Notes: generated by a model not told the origin, from the sequence alone. DNA of 64,000 nucleotides from Cydia pomonella (GCF_033807575.1 NC_084726.1:13516001-13580000); one strand, 5' to 3'. Positions 35,143-47,104 are shown, counted from the stretch's first letter. A program made the numbers and translations.

Positions 35143-36240
35143 TAGGGTTCCGTAGCCAAATGGCAAAAAACGGAACCCTTAGGGTTCCGTAGCCAAATGG
35201 CAAAAAACGGAACCCTTATAGATTCGTCATGTCCGTCTGTCTGTCCGATTCTGTCACAGCCACTTTTTTCCGAAACTATAAAAGCTATACTGTTCAAACT
35301 TGGTAAGTAGATGTATTCTATGAACCGCATTATGATGTTTACACAAAAATAGAAAAAAAACAATAAATGTTGGGGGTTCCCCATACTTAGAACTGAAACT
35401 CAAAAAATCTTTTTTCATCAAACCCATACGTGTGGGGTATCTATGGATAGGTCTTTAAAAATGATATTGAGGTTTCTAATATCATTTTTTTTTAACTGAA
35501 TAGTTTGCGCGAGAGACACTTCCAAAGTGGTAAAAAGTGTGTCCCCCCCCCCCCCCGTAACTTCTAAAATAACAGAATGTAAAATCTAAAAAAAATATAT
35601 GATATACATTGCCATGCAAACTTCAACCGAAAATTGGTTCGAACGAGATCTAGTAAGTAGTTTTTTTTTAATACGTCATAAAAATTAAAAAAAATTTTTT
35701 TTTTTCGTCAAACCCATACGTGTGGGGTATCTAAGGATAGGTCTTCAAAAATGATATTTAGGTTTTTAATATCATTTTTTTCTAAACTGAATAGTTTGCG
35801 CGAGAGACACTTCCAAAGTGAAAAAAAGTGTGTCCCCCCCCCCCCCCCCCCCCCCCCCTGTAACTTCTAAAATAACAGAATGAAAAATCTAAAAAAAATA
35901 TATGATATACATTACGATGCAAACTTCTAACGAAAATTGGTTTGAACGAGATCTAGTGAGTAGTTTTTTTTAATACGTCATAAAATTAAAAAAAAATTTT
36001 TTTTCGTCAAACCCATACGTGTGGGGTATCTATGGATAGGTCTTCAAAAATGATATTTAGCTTCCTAATATAATTTTTTTCTAAAGTGAATAGTTTGCGC
36101 GAGAGACACTACCAAAGTGGTAAAATGTGTGTCCAAAGTGGTAAAATGTTGAACGAGATCTAGTAGTTTAACTAGTTTTTTTTAATACGTCATAAAGGAA
36201 CCCTTCATGGGCGAGTCCGACTCGCACTTGGCCGCTTTTT
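35143..36240 (+). repeat. Poly(C) tandem repeat element
   Basis: Starts with two copies of a 37-bp AGGGTTCCGTAGCCAAATGG unit and ends GAGTCCGACTCGCACTTGGCCG. Between are three ~290-bp units, marked by AAACCCATACGTGTGGGG at 35420, 35710 and 36009; each has GCGCGAGAGACACT and, in the first two, a C run (up to ~25 C at 35834). Reappears at 49557-54656. Not coding; superfamily unknown to me. Confidence 0.8.
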
Positions 36241-37841
36241 TTCTTTTGTTTCTTTATTAAGTTTTCATTAGGCGATTAAATGCATTTTATTCATCAACTT
36301 GGTGAATAAATACGTCTAGTGTAAATTAAGAATAGTTAAATTGTCTAATGGGAAAATATGCGAATGGAAAAATCATGTTAGGAATAAATACGTCTGGTGT
36401 AAATTAAGAATAGGAAAAAATGCGACTGGAAATTACGCTACAAGGAAATAATGATTTTGGGAAAATGACCTAACCAGTCACTGTACTACGCGCACCTTGA
36501 CAACTTCAAATATTGTAATGACGCGCAAGATAATTGACATATAGAATTTTATTTCAGCCAATTAAAACTTTTAAGCACCAACACAACTCTTTTTTCAAAG
36601 CAGGAAATTCTGTATTGAGTAATACTCTAAGCTGCGAGCAGAGTATATTTACGAAGAAGCGATAACTTTCAATGACACGTGTTACTCATATGGACTTGTT
36701 CGAAGTCAAAATTTTACCGAGAGCTTCGTTTATAAATATAAGTCGTGGCTGCACAGAACCCGAAGAAACAGAGGCCTACACCCGAAGGGTAGAGACGAGA
36801 AAAGAGAGAGAGAGAGACTACTTAAAAAACGCATTTGTCAAAAAATAATTTGTTTCGTTTCCAAATTTGTGTTATTCAATACCAGTTAAAGCACAAATAT
36901 ACTTTCCTGCCTCAAGCTGCCCCTGAATGGAAACGAAACTAACTTTCCGATATCGGATGCAGCGTGCAACTATTGTTCAGTTTCTAGTTTGACAGCTCGC
37001 TATGGAAGCGTATTCTGATTGTAATAACAGGTTATGGATTTGATCCGGATTAGTTACGGACATGATCTATCAGTGTCAAAAGAGACATTTCTGGTTAAAT
37101 AATCGTCAGAAAAAACATATATAGTTATAGTGTATGGTTATTATAGTTATTGTATAGTTCTGTTACTCTGAGAGCATCCTGAAATGCTGCACAATAATGT
37201 TTTCGCAACTGATATGTAACCTTTAATGTTTTCAACCTTTAATGTTCACAAAGGATACTGCGACCGACAGATCGTATGAAGCGTGTGATTTATTTTCCCA
37301 CTTTGTTTCGTATTTCAAAAGAGCTCGACGAACTTTCCCCTGTGCCCAACATTGCCCCAATGGGCAAAGTTGTGCAAAACATTTATTTTTATGCTAATGC
37401 CTTAATAGTTTGGACATAAATCATAGTTCGGAAAAATGCTTAAAAGTTGGGGGAGTCATAAATTATGTAAGAATGTATTATGGTAAAAGAATTATGGATC
37501 GTTGTATTTTGGAACCCATTGTACACTAAACATATTTAAATATTAAATACTACAAATATGTATAGTGAAGAGCGGTGTTGCCCAATATAGGCAAATTTTG
37601 CTTACCGGGTAGCACTATCCCCTACTTTATAAACACCTGTATATTTTACGAAAAAAAAATAGTAAATTGTATATTTTGCTATTATGACATTGCCATATTT
37701 TCAAAATTGTTTTACAAAACTTTGGTGACAGTTATTTTGTGACAAAGGTACCTATCTATTTTATTGCCGGTTTCTATAAATAAGAACACTACTCTAAATA
37801 ATGCTAATGACTGACTGTGGCATATTCTGATAGTAATAACA
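36241..37841. other. 1.6 kb without recognised gene
   Basis: An AG repeat at 36800-36816 and a MITE-like stretch near 37000-37080 (TGATTGTAATAACAGGTTATGG), without mapped ends. Nothing else supported. Confidence 0.35.
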
Positions 37842-37967
37842 GGGTGCCTAGCCAATGTGACAATCGTGTGCGCTACTATAATGAAACGCTTTATGTCTCT
37901 CTATCACTCTTCTATATTAGTGCGACAGTGACAGTTGCATTTCATGTTGGCATGTTGGCTACGCACT
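37842..37967. mobile_element. Short foldback MITE
   Basis: GGGTGCCTAGCCAATGTGACA pairs imperfectly with TGTTGGCTACGCACTC; ACAGTGACAGTTGC is internal. Confidence 0.55.
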
Positions 37968-38423
37968 CAGATTATAAATGAACAAATCAAATGGTAACAA
38001 ATCCAGATCTTATTCATAATATTATAATTAGATACGCCTTCCTGGCACTATATAATTCAGTGGCAGACTCCCTACTCGCTAGGCGCTTTAACAACATATT
38101 ATACATATAATTTGTTACTTTTTCATTTCTGCCCAAAAATCTCCTGAGACCTCACCAGCTCTGCGGGCTCTAAGGCTGCTGAACTGCCTTCTGTCATGGG
38201 TACCAGATTGTGATATGTTTGCAACTCGATGGATCGCTGTGTATCAGATATGTCTGCGATATTTCGAGGTGATGGACGAAAGTTGTTTGTGATCTGTTTT
38301 CCCATTGTGTAATCCTATTTTATAATCAGAATTGTACAGTGCTTTGGTTTCGCCTGTAGGGCTGATATTATGTTTCCTAATAAATAAGTAATAATTATAA
38401 ACATACAATAAAAAAAAGCCCAG

Positions 38424-38612
38424 TACCCCTAGTGTAAATATTTTCGACAGCTAAACGTGACGTACGCGTTTGCGTTAAGTGTCATTTTGTATGAGATTTT
38501 TGACTTTCCAAAACGTCCCGCTTGGCGCGCTGTTCAAAAACCCATACAAAATGAGACTTAACGCAAACGCGTACGTCACGTTTCGCTATCGACTAAATTT
38601 ACACTAGGGGTA
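38424..38612 (-). mobile_element. 189-bp hairpin MITE, copy 2
   Basis: The same element in the opposite orientation to copies 1 and 5 (loop CGTCCCGCTTGGCGCGCTG). Flanks are CAG on the left and CTG on the right, the only copy with unequal flanks. Confidence 0.9.
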
Positions 38613-39980
38613 CTGATCATACGTACTTGCTTAAAATATAACTATAAAAAAGGCCTTAAACTTCAGTACTGCTAATGTTCATCGATGAGTACCTGAAACA
38701 GAAAACGTTCGTGTCAATAATAATCTATCTCTTCTATCGATAAAATGATGCTTTTATGCTAATGACGCACGGGAAAATATCTTTTCTGCTCCAGCATTCT
38801 TATCTGTCGATTGAATGACTGCCAGTGAGATCAAAAGAGATCAAAATCAACTTCCCAAGAAGCGCAGCGCGTGAGGCCCTGGCGCCCTCTGTCTATTGAA
38901 TCCTAAAATCAGGGTTTTTAGAAATATTCTATACAAAATTATGCAATTATTGTTTTTATTTAATTTTGACTTCCAAGCAAAGATTTTAGTATCGTGGTGA
39001 AACGTCTGCGTATCCTACATAAAAAAAAAATCTTAGCGTTTGCTACTATCTTACAAAAATTATTGTGTGCATCTGTAAATAGGTAATTAGGTCTTAACAT
39101 TCCCGGGCACGTCTTTACAAAACTCAATATCGTTTCGTTTTGAAACTTGCGAATTTTAAGAACCCTTATTTTGTACCTTTTGCACGAAATACTATTATTT
39201 CACCACACCAGCTCGTAAAGATCCTCTTTATTCTATAAAAACTATGACTATGTGAAAGTTGTAGTTTTTTTTTTGTAAAATTCAAACTGTACATCTGTAT
39301 TCCAAGAGTAGCTTTATTTAAGTTTTTACCTTTAAAATACTTACCCAAAAGCTGTTATAATATTTCTGTTTGATAAAATATGCTCGTTAATTCGTAACGA
39401 GATGTCAGACCGACCATCACAAAAAAAAAAATCCGACATGCTCCTTAGTTTATAAAAGATAAAAGCCAAAAATATCAAATTCAATGCCCACCTAAAAACC
39501 TTCCTCAACCCAAAATGAACTCGAAACTAAAGGGGATCGAGACAGAGGTTGCAATGGATGCAAATTCTGGCTTAAACCTTTAAGAGCGAGCATTTAAAAA
39601 GGTTAATTGTCAAAAATGGCTGCCAAATGTGAAAAGTTAAAATGAGAAGACATGAGACTTGTGTTAAGGGATTAAGATAATTGTCACCACACCAACTGGT
39701 AAAGGCCCTCTTGATAGTTCAAGAACTAATGAGAAAGTTGCGTTTTATCCACTTGTGGGGCAAAGTAATCAGATACAAATTTTGAGTCGTTTCCTTATGT
39801 TAGCTGGTAGAATTGACTTTTAAATGATGATTTTGGATGATTATTTAATTACGTTCATATGGTTTGTTTTTTTTTGGTATTTCATAATTATTATTTTCCT
39901 CGCGTTGGTGTGGTGATAAATGAATTTCACTCGGAGGCAAAGTTTGTTTAACCTTCGTGCCTTGAAACCCTCGCAACGCT
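38613..39980. other. 1.4 kb without recognised gene
   Basis: No supported feature; short minus frames near 39166-39348 lack recognisable content. Confidence 0.35.
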
Positions 39981-39984
39981 CAAG

Positions 39985-40255
39985 ATTCCACTTCTCGAAC
40001 CACTCGCTACGCTTTTTTGGAGAAATCGCGAAACGTCTGGTTGACGTAACTGGTGACCGAAGAGCTGGCGGCTTCCTCGCACAACGTATCAGTATTGCGA
40101 TACAACGAGGAAATGCCGCCAGCATCCTTGTTACAATGCCTCAAAGGCCTATTTTAGATATAAGCTAGTTATATTATTACAGTAGCTATAATGAACTATA
40201 TTTCATGAACTAACTAACAATGATTTATATAATTTAATGTTCTGCAATAAAGTTT
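39985..40255 (+). mobile_element. LINE C-terminal fragment (GDRRAG family), copy 2
   Basis: Plus frame: FFGEIAKRLVDVTGDRRAGG, FLAQRISIAIQRGNAASIL. Closely matches the minus strand of 18503-18700, including the 3' UTR after the stop (ATATAAGCTAGTTAT); GCAATAAAG follows near 40232. Confidence 0.7.
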
Positions 40256-40339
40256 ATTTTATTAATATAGTAATAATAGCAAAATTCATCCAACGTCTTG
40301 TTTACAAGTTCATTTACTTAAACGACCCTGCACCTATTT

Positions 40340-40442
40340 AGTCTTTCTGGTTTGCCACATTGGTTGACTGGTAGAGAATGCCATACGGCATTAAGTCCGC
40401 CATATTATGTATTATGCAATATTAAATAAATGAATAAAGTAG
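40340..40442 (+). mobile_element. LINE 3' UTR fragment
   Basis: GGTTGACTGGTAGAGAATGCC ATAC GGCATTAAGTCCGCC (40362-40401) is the stem-loop shared with 10264-10303, followed by an AATAAATGAATAAAG tail. Confidence 0.65.
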
Positions 40443-40794
40443 TATCGCTCGTATTTTTTTTAATTATAAACTGATCGACGATTGGCCCTAGTCACACCTG
40501 AGGGAAAGTGAAGACAGGGCCTGAGATGGAGCTCACCGGTTCAGTAGTAGCCTATTCACTCTTGCTCGTATGACATTGTTTATTTCAAAAAATCAAAATC
40601 AAAAAGCATTTATTTCGTTAAATAGTATACAACATAACACATTCATGGTTGAGACTTCCTAGTAAGTATGTATAATACCTGTGACAGGAAGCCCCGCTCT
40701 TCTACATTTGTCTAGTACATTTGTACACGGTTAACGACATTAAAGTCTAACATTGTGCAAACGGCTATTATTTTAAGTTTTTTACCTTTTTAAG

Positions 40795-41035
40795 GAACTT
40801 TCTAAAAGGATTAGAGATATCACCGGTGACCGCAGAGCTGGCAGCTTCCTCTCTCAAAGAATTTAGTCTTGCGATACAGCGAGGAAATGCTGCTAGCATC
40901 TACGGCACCATGCCGCAGGGGGATAGTTTTATTTTATTTTAAGTCTAGTTTTATTTATTTTTAGATCTATGTTTTAAGTTTTGTAGTTTAGTTTTTAGTA
41001 TATTTACCAAATAAATTTATATTTGCGTAAACAAA
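40795..41035 (+). mobile_element. LINE C-terminal fragment (GDRRAG family), copy 3
   Basis: ITGDRRAGSFLSQRI, a one-base shift, then LAIQRGNAASIYGTMPQGD. It ends with an A run at 41033. More diverged from copies 1 and 2 than they are from each other. Confidence 0.65.
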
Positions 41036-41039
41036 AAAA

Positions 41040-41868
41040 AAACTTACATAATATTATTATTATTATTTCAATATTTGTATAATTTATTGTTTATTTATTA
41101 CATACATATCTGCTTATACTATACTGTACCCGACTTACGAAGAACATCAGTTAATGCTTTTAACGTCGAGCAAACCCGAGGCGTGGCTGCGCATACATTT
41201 CGCCCGCAAACGTTTTGACGTGTTTAGTGACACTCCATCATAAATTGTGACAAAATGTCAAACTCAGCGACACTGGAAGAGCTGTTGGTTAAGCCGAAAT
41301 ACTTTTTTTTTGGTACGATATTTTTAAGTGAAATTATTACACTTACAAATAGAAGCAAAAAGTACATACTGATAGCTTATCCAAAAAGATCATTTTAAAC
41401 TATATTTTTACTAGAAATGAAAATATAGACAGTATTTTGAGAAAAAAAAGTTCAAAGATAAATAACAGTATTTTGAGAAATAAAAGTTCAAATATAAAAT
41501 ATTTGACTTGGGTATATTAAACACTTCATAATAGTTTTGTTAGCCATAACATACATCTGGAAATAGCTCTTTATCCAAATTATGTATGAAATTTATGTAT
41601 GAAAATAACGAAATGGTCCAAATACTATTATAAGTTTCAAAACTGCACTCTACAATTCCTTAGGTAAGCTCGCTACACGAAGAATTTCGTACATTGACCG
41701 GCCATTTTTATCTTTTACACACGCACTAATTAGCAGTGTACAAAAGAGAATTAAAAAAAAAATACAAAGTTTCCATGAAACGTTTTCGGTATTTTTTCAG
41801 CAAGTTTAAACCTTCTTACTCGTACAGTTAGTTTCGATTTATATGAGTTCTATGACACTTTGAAACAG
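41040..41868. other. Unassigned 830 bp
   Basis: 41455-41485 partly duplicates 41430-41460 (AGTATTTTGAGAAA...AAAGTTCAAA). No gene recognised. Confidence 0.35.
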
Positions 41869-42057
41869 TACCCCTAGTGTAAATTTTATCGACATCATAA
41901 CGTGACGAACGCGTTTGCGTTAAGTCTCATTTTGTATAGGATTTTGAGTTTCCAAAACGTCCCGCTTGGCGCGCTCTTTCTAAATCCAATACAAAATGAG
42001 GCTAAACGCAAACGCGTACGTCACTTTTCGAAATCGAATTTATTTACACAAGGGGTA
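41869..42057 (-). mobile_element. 189-bp hairpin MITE, copy 3
   Basis: Begins TACCCCTAGTGTAAAT, ends AAGGGGTA; flanks CAG and CAG. Arms have more mismatches than copies 1 and 5, so older. Confidence 0.88.
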
Positions 42058-42089
42058 CAGAAGAACATTGAGTGATAATCCCTAATCTG

Positions 42090-42278
42090 TACCTCTAGTG
42101 TAAATTTATTCAATAGTGAAACGCGACGTACGCGTTTGCGTTAAGTCTCATTTTGTATGGGATTTTGAATTTCAAAAACGCTCCGCTTGGCGCGCCGTTT
42201 CTAAATCCCATACTAAATGAGACTTAACGCAAACGCGTAAGTCCCGTTACGCCATTGAATACATTTACACTAGGGGTA
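42090..42278 (-). mobile_element. 189-bp hairpin MITE, copy 4
   Basis: Begins TACCTCTAGTGTAAAT, ends ACTAGGGGTA; flanks CTG and CTG. It lies 32 bp from copy 3 in the same orientation. Confidence 0.88.
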
Positions 42279-42384
42279 CTGAACGGGAGCTTTTTAAGTG
42301 GAAACTTGCATTAGAAACTCATGAATATTTCCAGAAATTTTTGATATTTTGAGAAAGTTTTGCTATTTGCACATTACTATTTAC

Positions 42385-42627
42385 GACCGGTCTGGCCTAG
42401 TGGGTAGTGACCCTGCCTATTAAGCCGATGGTGCTGGGTTCGAATCCCGGTAAGGGCATTTATTTGTGTGATGAGCACAAATTTTTGTTCCTGAGTCATG
42501 GATGTTTTCTAAGTATTTAGGTATTTGTATATTATATATATTGTTGTCTGCCCACAACACAGGCCTTCTTGACTTACTGTGGGAGTTAGTCAATTTGTGT
42601 AAGAATGTCCCTATAACATTTATTTAT
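42385..42627 (+). mobile_element. tRNA-derived SINE (family 1)
   Basis: A box TGGCCTAGTGG and B box GGTTCGAATCC are both intact. Bounded by an 11-bp duplication TTACTATTTAC (42374-42384; 42628-42638). It lies just upstream of the Ty3 element. Confidence 0.92.
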
Positions 42628-42650
42628 TTACTATTTACAACATAGCTTTA

Positions 42651-42745
42651 TGTTAGGTTAGTTCATATTGTATCTTTCGCGCCTGTACCGAAAAGGCAGT
42701 GCATTAAATGGTTATAACGCGAGCGCACGTCTTTTATTTATCACA
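42651..42745 (+). repeat. 5' LTR of the mag-like element
   Basis: TGTTAGGTTAG ... TTTATCACA, canonical TG/CA ends, 95 bp. It must hold promoter and polyadenylation signals; only ATTAAA is visible as a possible poly(A) signal. Confidence 0.95.
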
Positions 42746-42760
42746 GTGGCGACGCCCGGG
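42746..42760 (+). promoter_or_regulatory. Primer-binding site of the mag-like element
   Basis: GTGGCGACGCCCGGG directly follows the LTR; TGGCGACGCCCGGG would pair with a tRNA 3' end reading CCCGGGCGTCGCCA. I cannot name the tRNA with certainty. Confidence 0.6.
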
Positions 42761-42801
42761 TTTTTTTTTTTTAAAGTACTCACGCGATATAGACGATCAT
42801 A

Positions 42802-45800
42802 ATGAATTCGACGATCGGAAATTTACCTGTTTTTGAAGTCGGCAATGACTGGAAGGTGTTTAAGGAAAGATTAAGCATCTGGCTCAGTGCAAACGCAATA
42901 ATTAAAACAGAAACGGGGGTCGATCGTCAACGCGCCGTGTTGCTAAGTGCACTCAACGAGTCCGCGTATAAATTGGTACGCGAACTAATTTCACCGAAGA
43001 CGCTGGAAGAGCTGTCTTATGAAGAAATTGTGGAAGAGGTGGACAAACATTTGTTGCCAAAAAAGTCGCTTTTTGCAGAAAGACACAATTTCCACAGGGC
43101 CATTCAACAAAGTGACGAAGATTTAACTCAGTGGGCTGCAAGAGTTCGTCAGTTAGCATCCGATTGCAAATTTGGTTCGGTATTGGATAGCATGCTGCGC
43201 GACCGGTTCGTATTGGGCATGCAGGCGGGACCCGTGCGGGACCGATTGTTCACAGAAGACGCAGATACCCTCACGCTAACACGAGCGCTAGAAATCGCAG
43301 TATCGTTGCACAGCGCGAGGACCGCCGCGCGCCAGTCGGCCGCGCCTAGCAACAGCAATCAGCTGACGGAGTCGGTCGAGGTCTATAAAGTATCAAGAGG
43401 TTCATCGTCTAATAGTGGTGTGGAATGTGAAGTGTGCGGGTACAGTAATCATACGGTCGATAAGTGTCGGTTCAAAGGTTACAAGTGCAAAAGCTGTGGC
43501 AACAAAGGCCACCTAAAACGTATGTGCAAGCGTAGGAAACGTGTAAATATGCTGCATTCAATCGATGAGAGTAACGATGATGATGGTAAGAATAAATCCG
43601 TTTATTATTCTGATCATATTTGTAGCTTACGTACCCACCATGGTGAGGAGATGACTTTGTCCGTTGAAGTATGTGGGCAGAACATAAAATTTTTGGTCGA
43701 CAGTGGTTCTGGCGTCACAACCCTTCCACTGCATGTGTACAAACGACATTTCCGAAACGTTCCCTTAGCTCCGCCCGAAACAAGACTTATATGCTATTCT
43801 GAAAATGTTTTGAATACGGTAGGAGTTATGCGAACAACGGTAAAGTACGAAGGTGAAAGTAACTATATAAATATATATGTTGTGAAGACAGGTGCCTCAG
43901 CATTGCTTGGAAGAGATTTCTTTGCATCATTCAACTTACAGATATCTAAAATAAACTCGTGCGAGTCCAGCGATAGCCAGTCGGAAATAGATTTTTATAC
44001 GGTAAAATATCCAAGACTTTTTGGTTCTCGGTTAGGCTGTTTAAATAAATATAAAGTAAAATTATCATTAAAGCCTAACAGTCAACCAATTTTTTACCGA
44101 GCTCGTACAGTCCCTTTTGCATTGAGGGAGAAAGTTGAAAAGGAAATTAATAGGTTAGTTGAAACGGGGGTACTTCAACCGGTCGACCATTCGGAATATG
44201 CGAGTCCCATAGTACCTATTTTGAAGCATTCCGGCGAAATTAGGCTATGCGCGGATTACTCAGTAACGCTTAATAAAGTGCTTCAAATAGAAAAATATCC
44301 TTTGCCTAAAACAGCGGAGCTTTTTGCTAAGTTGCACGGCGGGCAACAATTTTCTCAGTTAGATTTAAGTCAAGCATACTTGCAACTGAGTTTGGATACT
44401 GATTCTCAGTTACTAACGACGATAAATACCCACAAGGGCTTGTTCAAATTTACTCGTCTCGTTTTTGGGTTATCAAATGCGCCGGCAATATTCCAAAAAA
44501 CCATGGAAAGTTTATTACAAGGTATTGAAGGAGTTTTGTGCTTGCTAGATGATGTTTTGGTGACAGGGGAAACAAAAGAACAGCATTGCTTAAGGTTAGA
44601 ACAAGTTTTTAGTCGATTACAAGAGGCAGGGTTAGTGCTAAACAGGGACAAATGTCATCTGTTTAAAGACTCTGTAACATACTTAGGGTTTGTTATCGAC
44701 AAACATGGCATTCATAAATGCCGTAGTAAAATTGAGGCAATGGTTTCCACAAAAGCACCAACAAACGTGAACGAACTAAGGTCATTTCTAGGGTTAGTGA
44801 ATTACTACCGAATGTTTGTTCCTAATGCCGCATCGATTTTGGGGCCACTGAACCGGTTGTTGCAAAAAGGGGTGAAATGGGATTGGACTACAGAACATGA
44901 TAACGTTTTCTCGGAGATTAAGGAAGAACTGGTATCAGAGAGGGTGTTAGCGCATTTTAACCCTAATTCAAAATTGGTTCTTAGTATTGACGCGTCTCCT
45001 TGGGGCCTAGGTGCTGTCTTAGGTCAATTAGAGGGGGGGGTTGAACGGCCGATTGCTTATGCCTCGAGGTCTTTAAATAGCGCTGAACGCAATTATAGTC
45101 AGATGGAAAAAGAGGCTACAGCTATAATTTTTGGTATAAGACGTTTTCACCAATATTTGTATGGGTTGGAAGTGCCTTTCATCCTACGTACTGACCATAA
45201 ACCCTTAATGTACATTTTCCACCCACATAAAGGGGTACCAGAAGTCTCCGCGAACCGACTTCAGCGTTACGCTTTATTTTTAAACAGCTATAACTATGAA
45301 ATCGAATACGTTGCAAGCGCAAATAACTGTGCAGATTTTTTGAGTCGCGCAACAGGTGTTAATGAGTCGGTCGCTGATAAAGAGGCGATTACGTCATCCT
45401 GCATTCGACCGCCGCAGGCCCACAGATCGCACGCGCCACCCCCGCTAGATCGCGCAACCTACGTTAGTTTTGTAACGGACGGTGACTTACCTGTTACCAT
45501 GAGGGAGTTAGTAAGCGCGACCAATAACGATAAATGTTTAGATATCGTAAAAAAATTTGTAGTTTCGGGTTGGCCAAAAAAAGTGGTAAACCCGGAAATA
45601 CAACCTTATTTTAATTGTAGATTCGATCTTATTTTGGAAAAAGATGTGATTATGCGCGGACATAAAATCGTTATACCTAAATCGTTGCAATCAAAAGTGC
45701 TAGACGAATTACATAGAAGTCATTTAGGTATAAACAAAACAAAGTCAGAGGCTCGTTCGCGATTTTGGTGGCCAAACATAGATCGCGACATTGAATTAAA

Positions 45801-47076
45801 AATAGGCAGTTGCGAGGTCTGTATTCAAACTAAACCCACTCCGCCGCGTGCGCCATTAACGGTATGGAAGTACCCGACCCAGGCATGGTCCAGAGTCCAT
45901 TTAGATTTTTTTGGACCCATACAAAATACCATGTTCCTCGTAATGGTAGACGCATTTTCGAAATGGGTCGAATGTTTCCCTTTAACTAGCAACTATTCGA
46001 GTGCTACCGTGATAACAAAACTTGAAGAAGTTATGTCTCGTTTTGGTATAATGCACACTCTAGTGACAGATAATGGTACATCTTTCACATCTAAAGCGTT
46101 TAAACATTTTTGCAAATTAAACGCCATAACGCATATAACTTCTCCAACTTATTCACCGTCGAGCAACGGACAAGTGGAGATTTATGTTAAAATGTTAAAA
46201 AAACATATTAAGGGGTTGCTTATGAAGGGAAAAACAATGAGGGAAATAACTAATGAGCGGTTACACGAATTTTTGTTTCGATACCGTAATAGTATACATG
46301 CAACAACGGACAAGTCACCCGCCGAACTAATGATCGGGCGGCCGCTACGTAACCGGTTTGATTTATTGCTAGTAAACAATGATGCACCATCCTCACTCTC
46401 AACAGAATTGCAAAGTAATGTTAATTCTAAACAGTATTTGCAGGCGAAATATTATAAGGGAAACCGAAATGTAGATTTTGAAATTAATGAACACGTACTT
46501 ACAAAAGTAATTAGTAATAATAAGTGGTTAAAAGGTATTGTTAAAAATAAGTTAGGCCGATGTTTATACGAGATATATTTACCGGAAATGGATCAACTTG
46601 TAAAGAAACACAAGAATCAAATATATAAATACAAGGGTTATACCGGGACCCCAACCAATGGGTTAAACGAAGATTCGGAGGACAGGAGTTCCATTTGGGC
46701 GATGTTGCCTTATCCTTCGGATCAGAGATTGGAAGGGGAGGAAGAAGAGGAGTGGATTGAAGCCAATTCCGATCCTATAGAAGCCACTACGGCCGTGCAA
46801 GGCGGCCAACACGTGCCAACAGCACCGCAAATGTCGCGCGGTAGGGACGCTGCGCACACGCCGTCATTGTTGGGCACGTCTGACGCTCCACCTCCGCTAC
46901 CATCACGAACCGTACCCATCGCTCCGGCTGTTCCACCGTCATCGAACATTCCACTCGCGCAACAGGAGCCGACGTCTATGCGCCAGCCACCCGGCTCTGC
47001 CACCGCGGTACCAGCAGGCAGCGAGGTCGTTCGGAGCGCTCGACTTAGGAATATACCCCGCGTTAATTATAAGTAG
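42802..47076 (+). CDS. Gag-Pol polyprotein of mag-like Ty3 element
   Basis: 1424 residues without a stop. Gag (1-~250) ends with two CCHC knuckles (C209-C222 and C229-C242). Protease: LVDSGSG with D300. Reverse transcriptase: LDLSQAY, FGLSNAPA and catalytic LLDD (581-584; the first position is usually F/Y/M). RNase H: IDASPWG with D730, QMEKEA and TDHKPL. Integrase: H971/H974 and C1004/C1007 zinc site, then D1035, D1090 and E1126 (DD35E spacing). A Pro/Ala-rich tail (~1310-1424) has no known domain. The start is the first ATG, 56 bases after the LTR. Gag and Pol are fused in one frame, so no frameshift is needed. Confidence 0.96.
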   Translation: MNSTIGNLPVFEVGNDWKVFKERLSIWLSANAIIKTETGVDRQRAVLLSALNESAYKLVRELISPKTLEELSYEEIVEEVDKHLLPKKSLFAERHNFHRAIQQSDEDLTQWAARVRQLASDCKFGSVLDSMLRDRFVLGMQAGPVRDRLFTEDADTLTLTRALEIAVSLHSARTAARQSAAPSNSNQLTESVEVYKVSRGSSSNSGVECEVCGYSNHTVDKCRFKGYKCKSCGNKGHLKRMCKRRKRVNMLHSIDESNDDDGKNKSVYYSDHICSLRTHHGEEMTLSVEVCGQNIKFLVDSGSGVTTLPLHVYKRHFRNVPLAPPETRLICYSENVLNTVGVMRTTVKYEGESNYINIYVVKTGASALLGRDFFASFNLQISKINSCESSDSQSEIDFYTVKYPRLFGSRLGCLNKYKVKLSLKPNSQPIFYRARTVPFALREKVEKEINRLVETGVLQPVDHSEYASPIVPILKHSGEIRLCADYSVTLNKVLQIEKYPLPKTAELFAKLHGGQQFSQLDLSQAYLQLSLDTDSQLLTTINTHKGLFKFTRLVFGLSNAPAIFQKTMESLLQGIEGVLCLLDDVLVTGETKEQHCLRLEQVFSRLQEAGLVLNRDKCHLFKDSVTYLGFVIDKHGIHKCRSKIEAMVSTKAPTNVNELRSFLGLVNYYRMFVPNAASILGPLNRLLQKGVKWDWTTEHDNVFSEIKEELVSERVLAHFNPNSKLVLSIDASPWGLGAVLGQLEGGVERPIAYASRSLNSAERNYSQMEKEATAIIFGIRRFHQYLYGLEVPFILRTDHKPLMYIFHPHKGVPEVSANRLQRYALFLNSYNYEIEYVASANNCADFLSRATGVNESVADKEAITSSCIRPPQAHRSHAPPPLDRATYVSFVTDGDLPVTMRELVSATNNDKCLDIVKKFVVSGWPKKVVNPEIQPYFNCRFDLILEKDVIMRGHKIVIPKSLQSKVLDELHRSHLGINKTKSEARSRFWWPNIDRDIELKIGSCEVCIQTKPTPPRAPLTVWKYPTQAWSRVHLDFFGPIQNTMFLVMVDAFSKWVECFPLTSNYSSATVITKLEEVMSRFGIMHTLVTDNGTSFTSKAFKHFCKLNAITHITSPTYSPSSNGQVEIYVKMLKKHIKGLLMKGKTMREITNERLHEFLFRYRNSIHATTDKSPAELMIGRPLRNRFDLLLVNNDAPSSLSTELQSNVNSKQYLQAKYYKGNRNVDFEINEHVLTKVISNNKWLKGIVKNKLGRCLYEIYLPEMDQLVKKHKNQIYKYKGYTGTPTNGLNEDSEDRSSIWAMLPYPSDQRLEGEEEEEWIEANSDPIEATTAVQGGQHVPTAPQMSRGRDAAHTPSLLGTSDAPPPLPSRTVPIAPAVPPSSNIPLAQQEPTSMRQPPGSATAVPAGSEVVRSARLRNIPRVNYK

Positions 47077-47089
47077 CTAGTATTAAGGA

Positions 47090-47104
47090 TTTATGGTGGA
47101 GGGA
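47090..47104 (+). promoter_or_regulatory. Polypurine tract of the mag-like element
   Basis: GGTGGAGGGA sits immediately before the 3' LTR. Confidence 0.8.
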
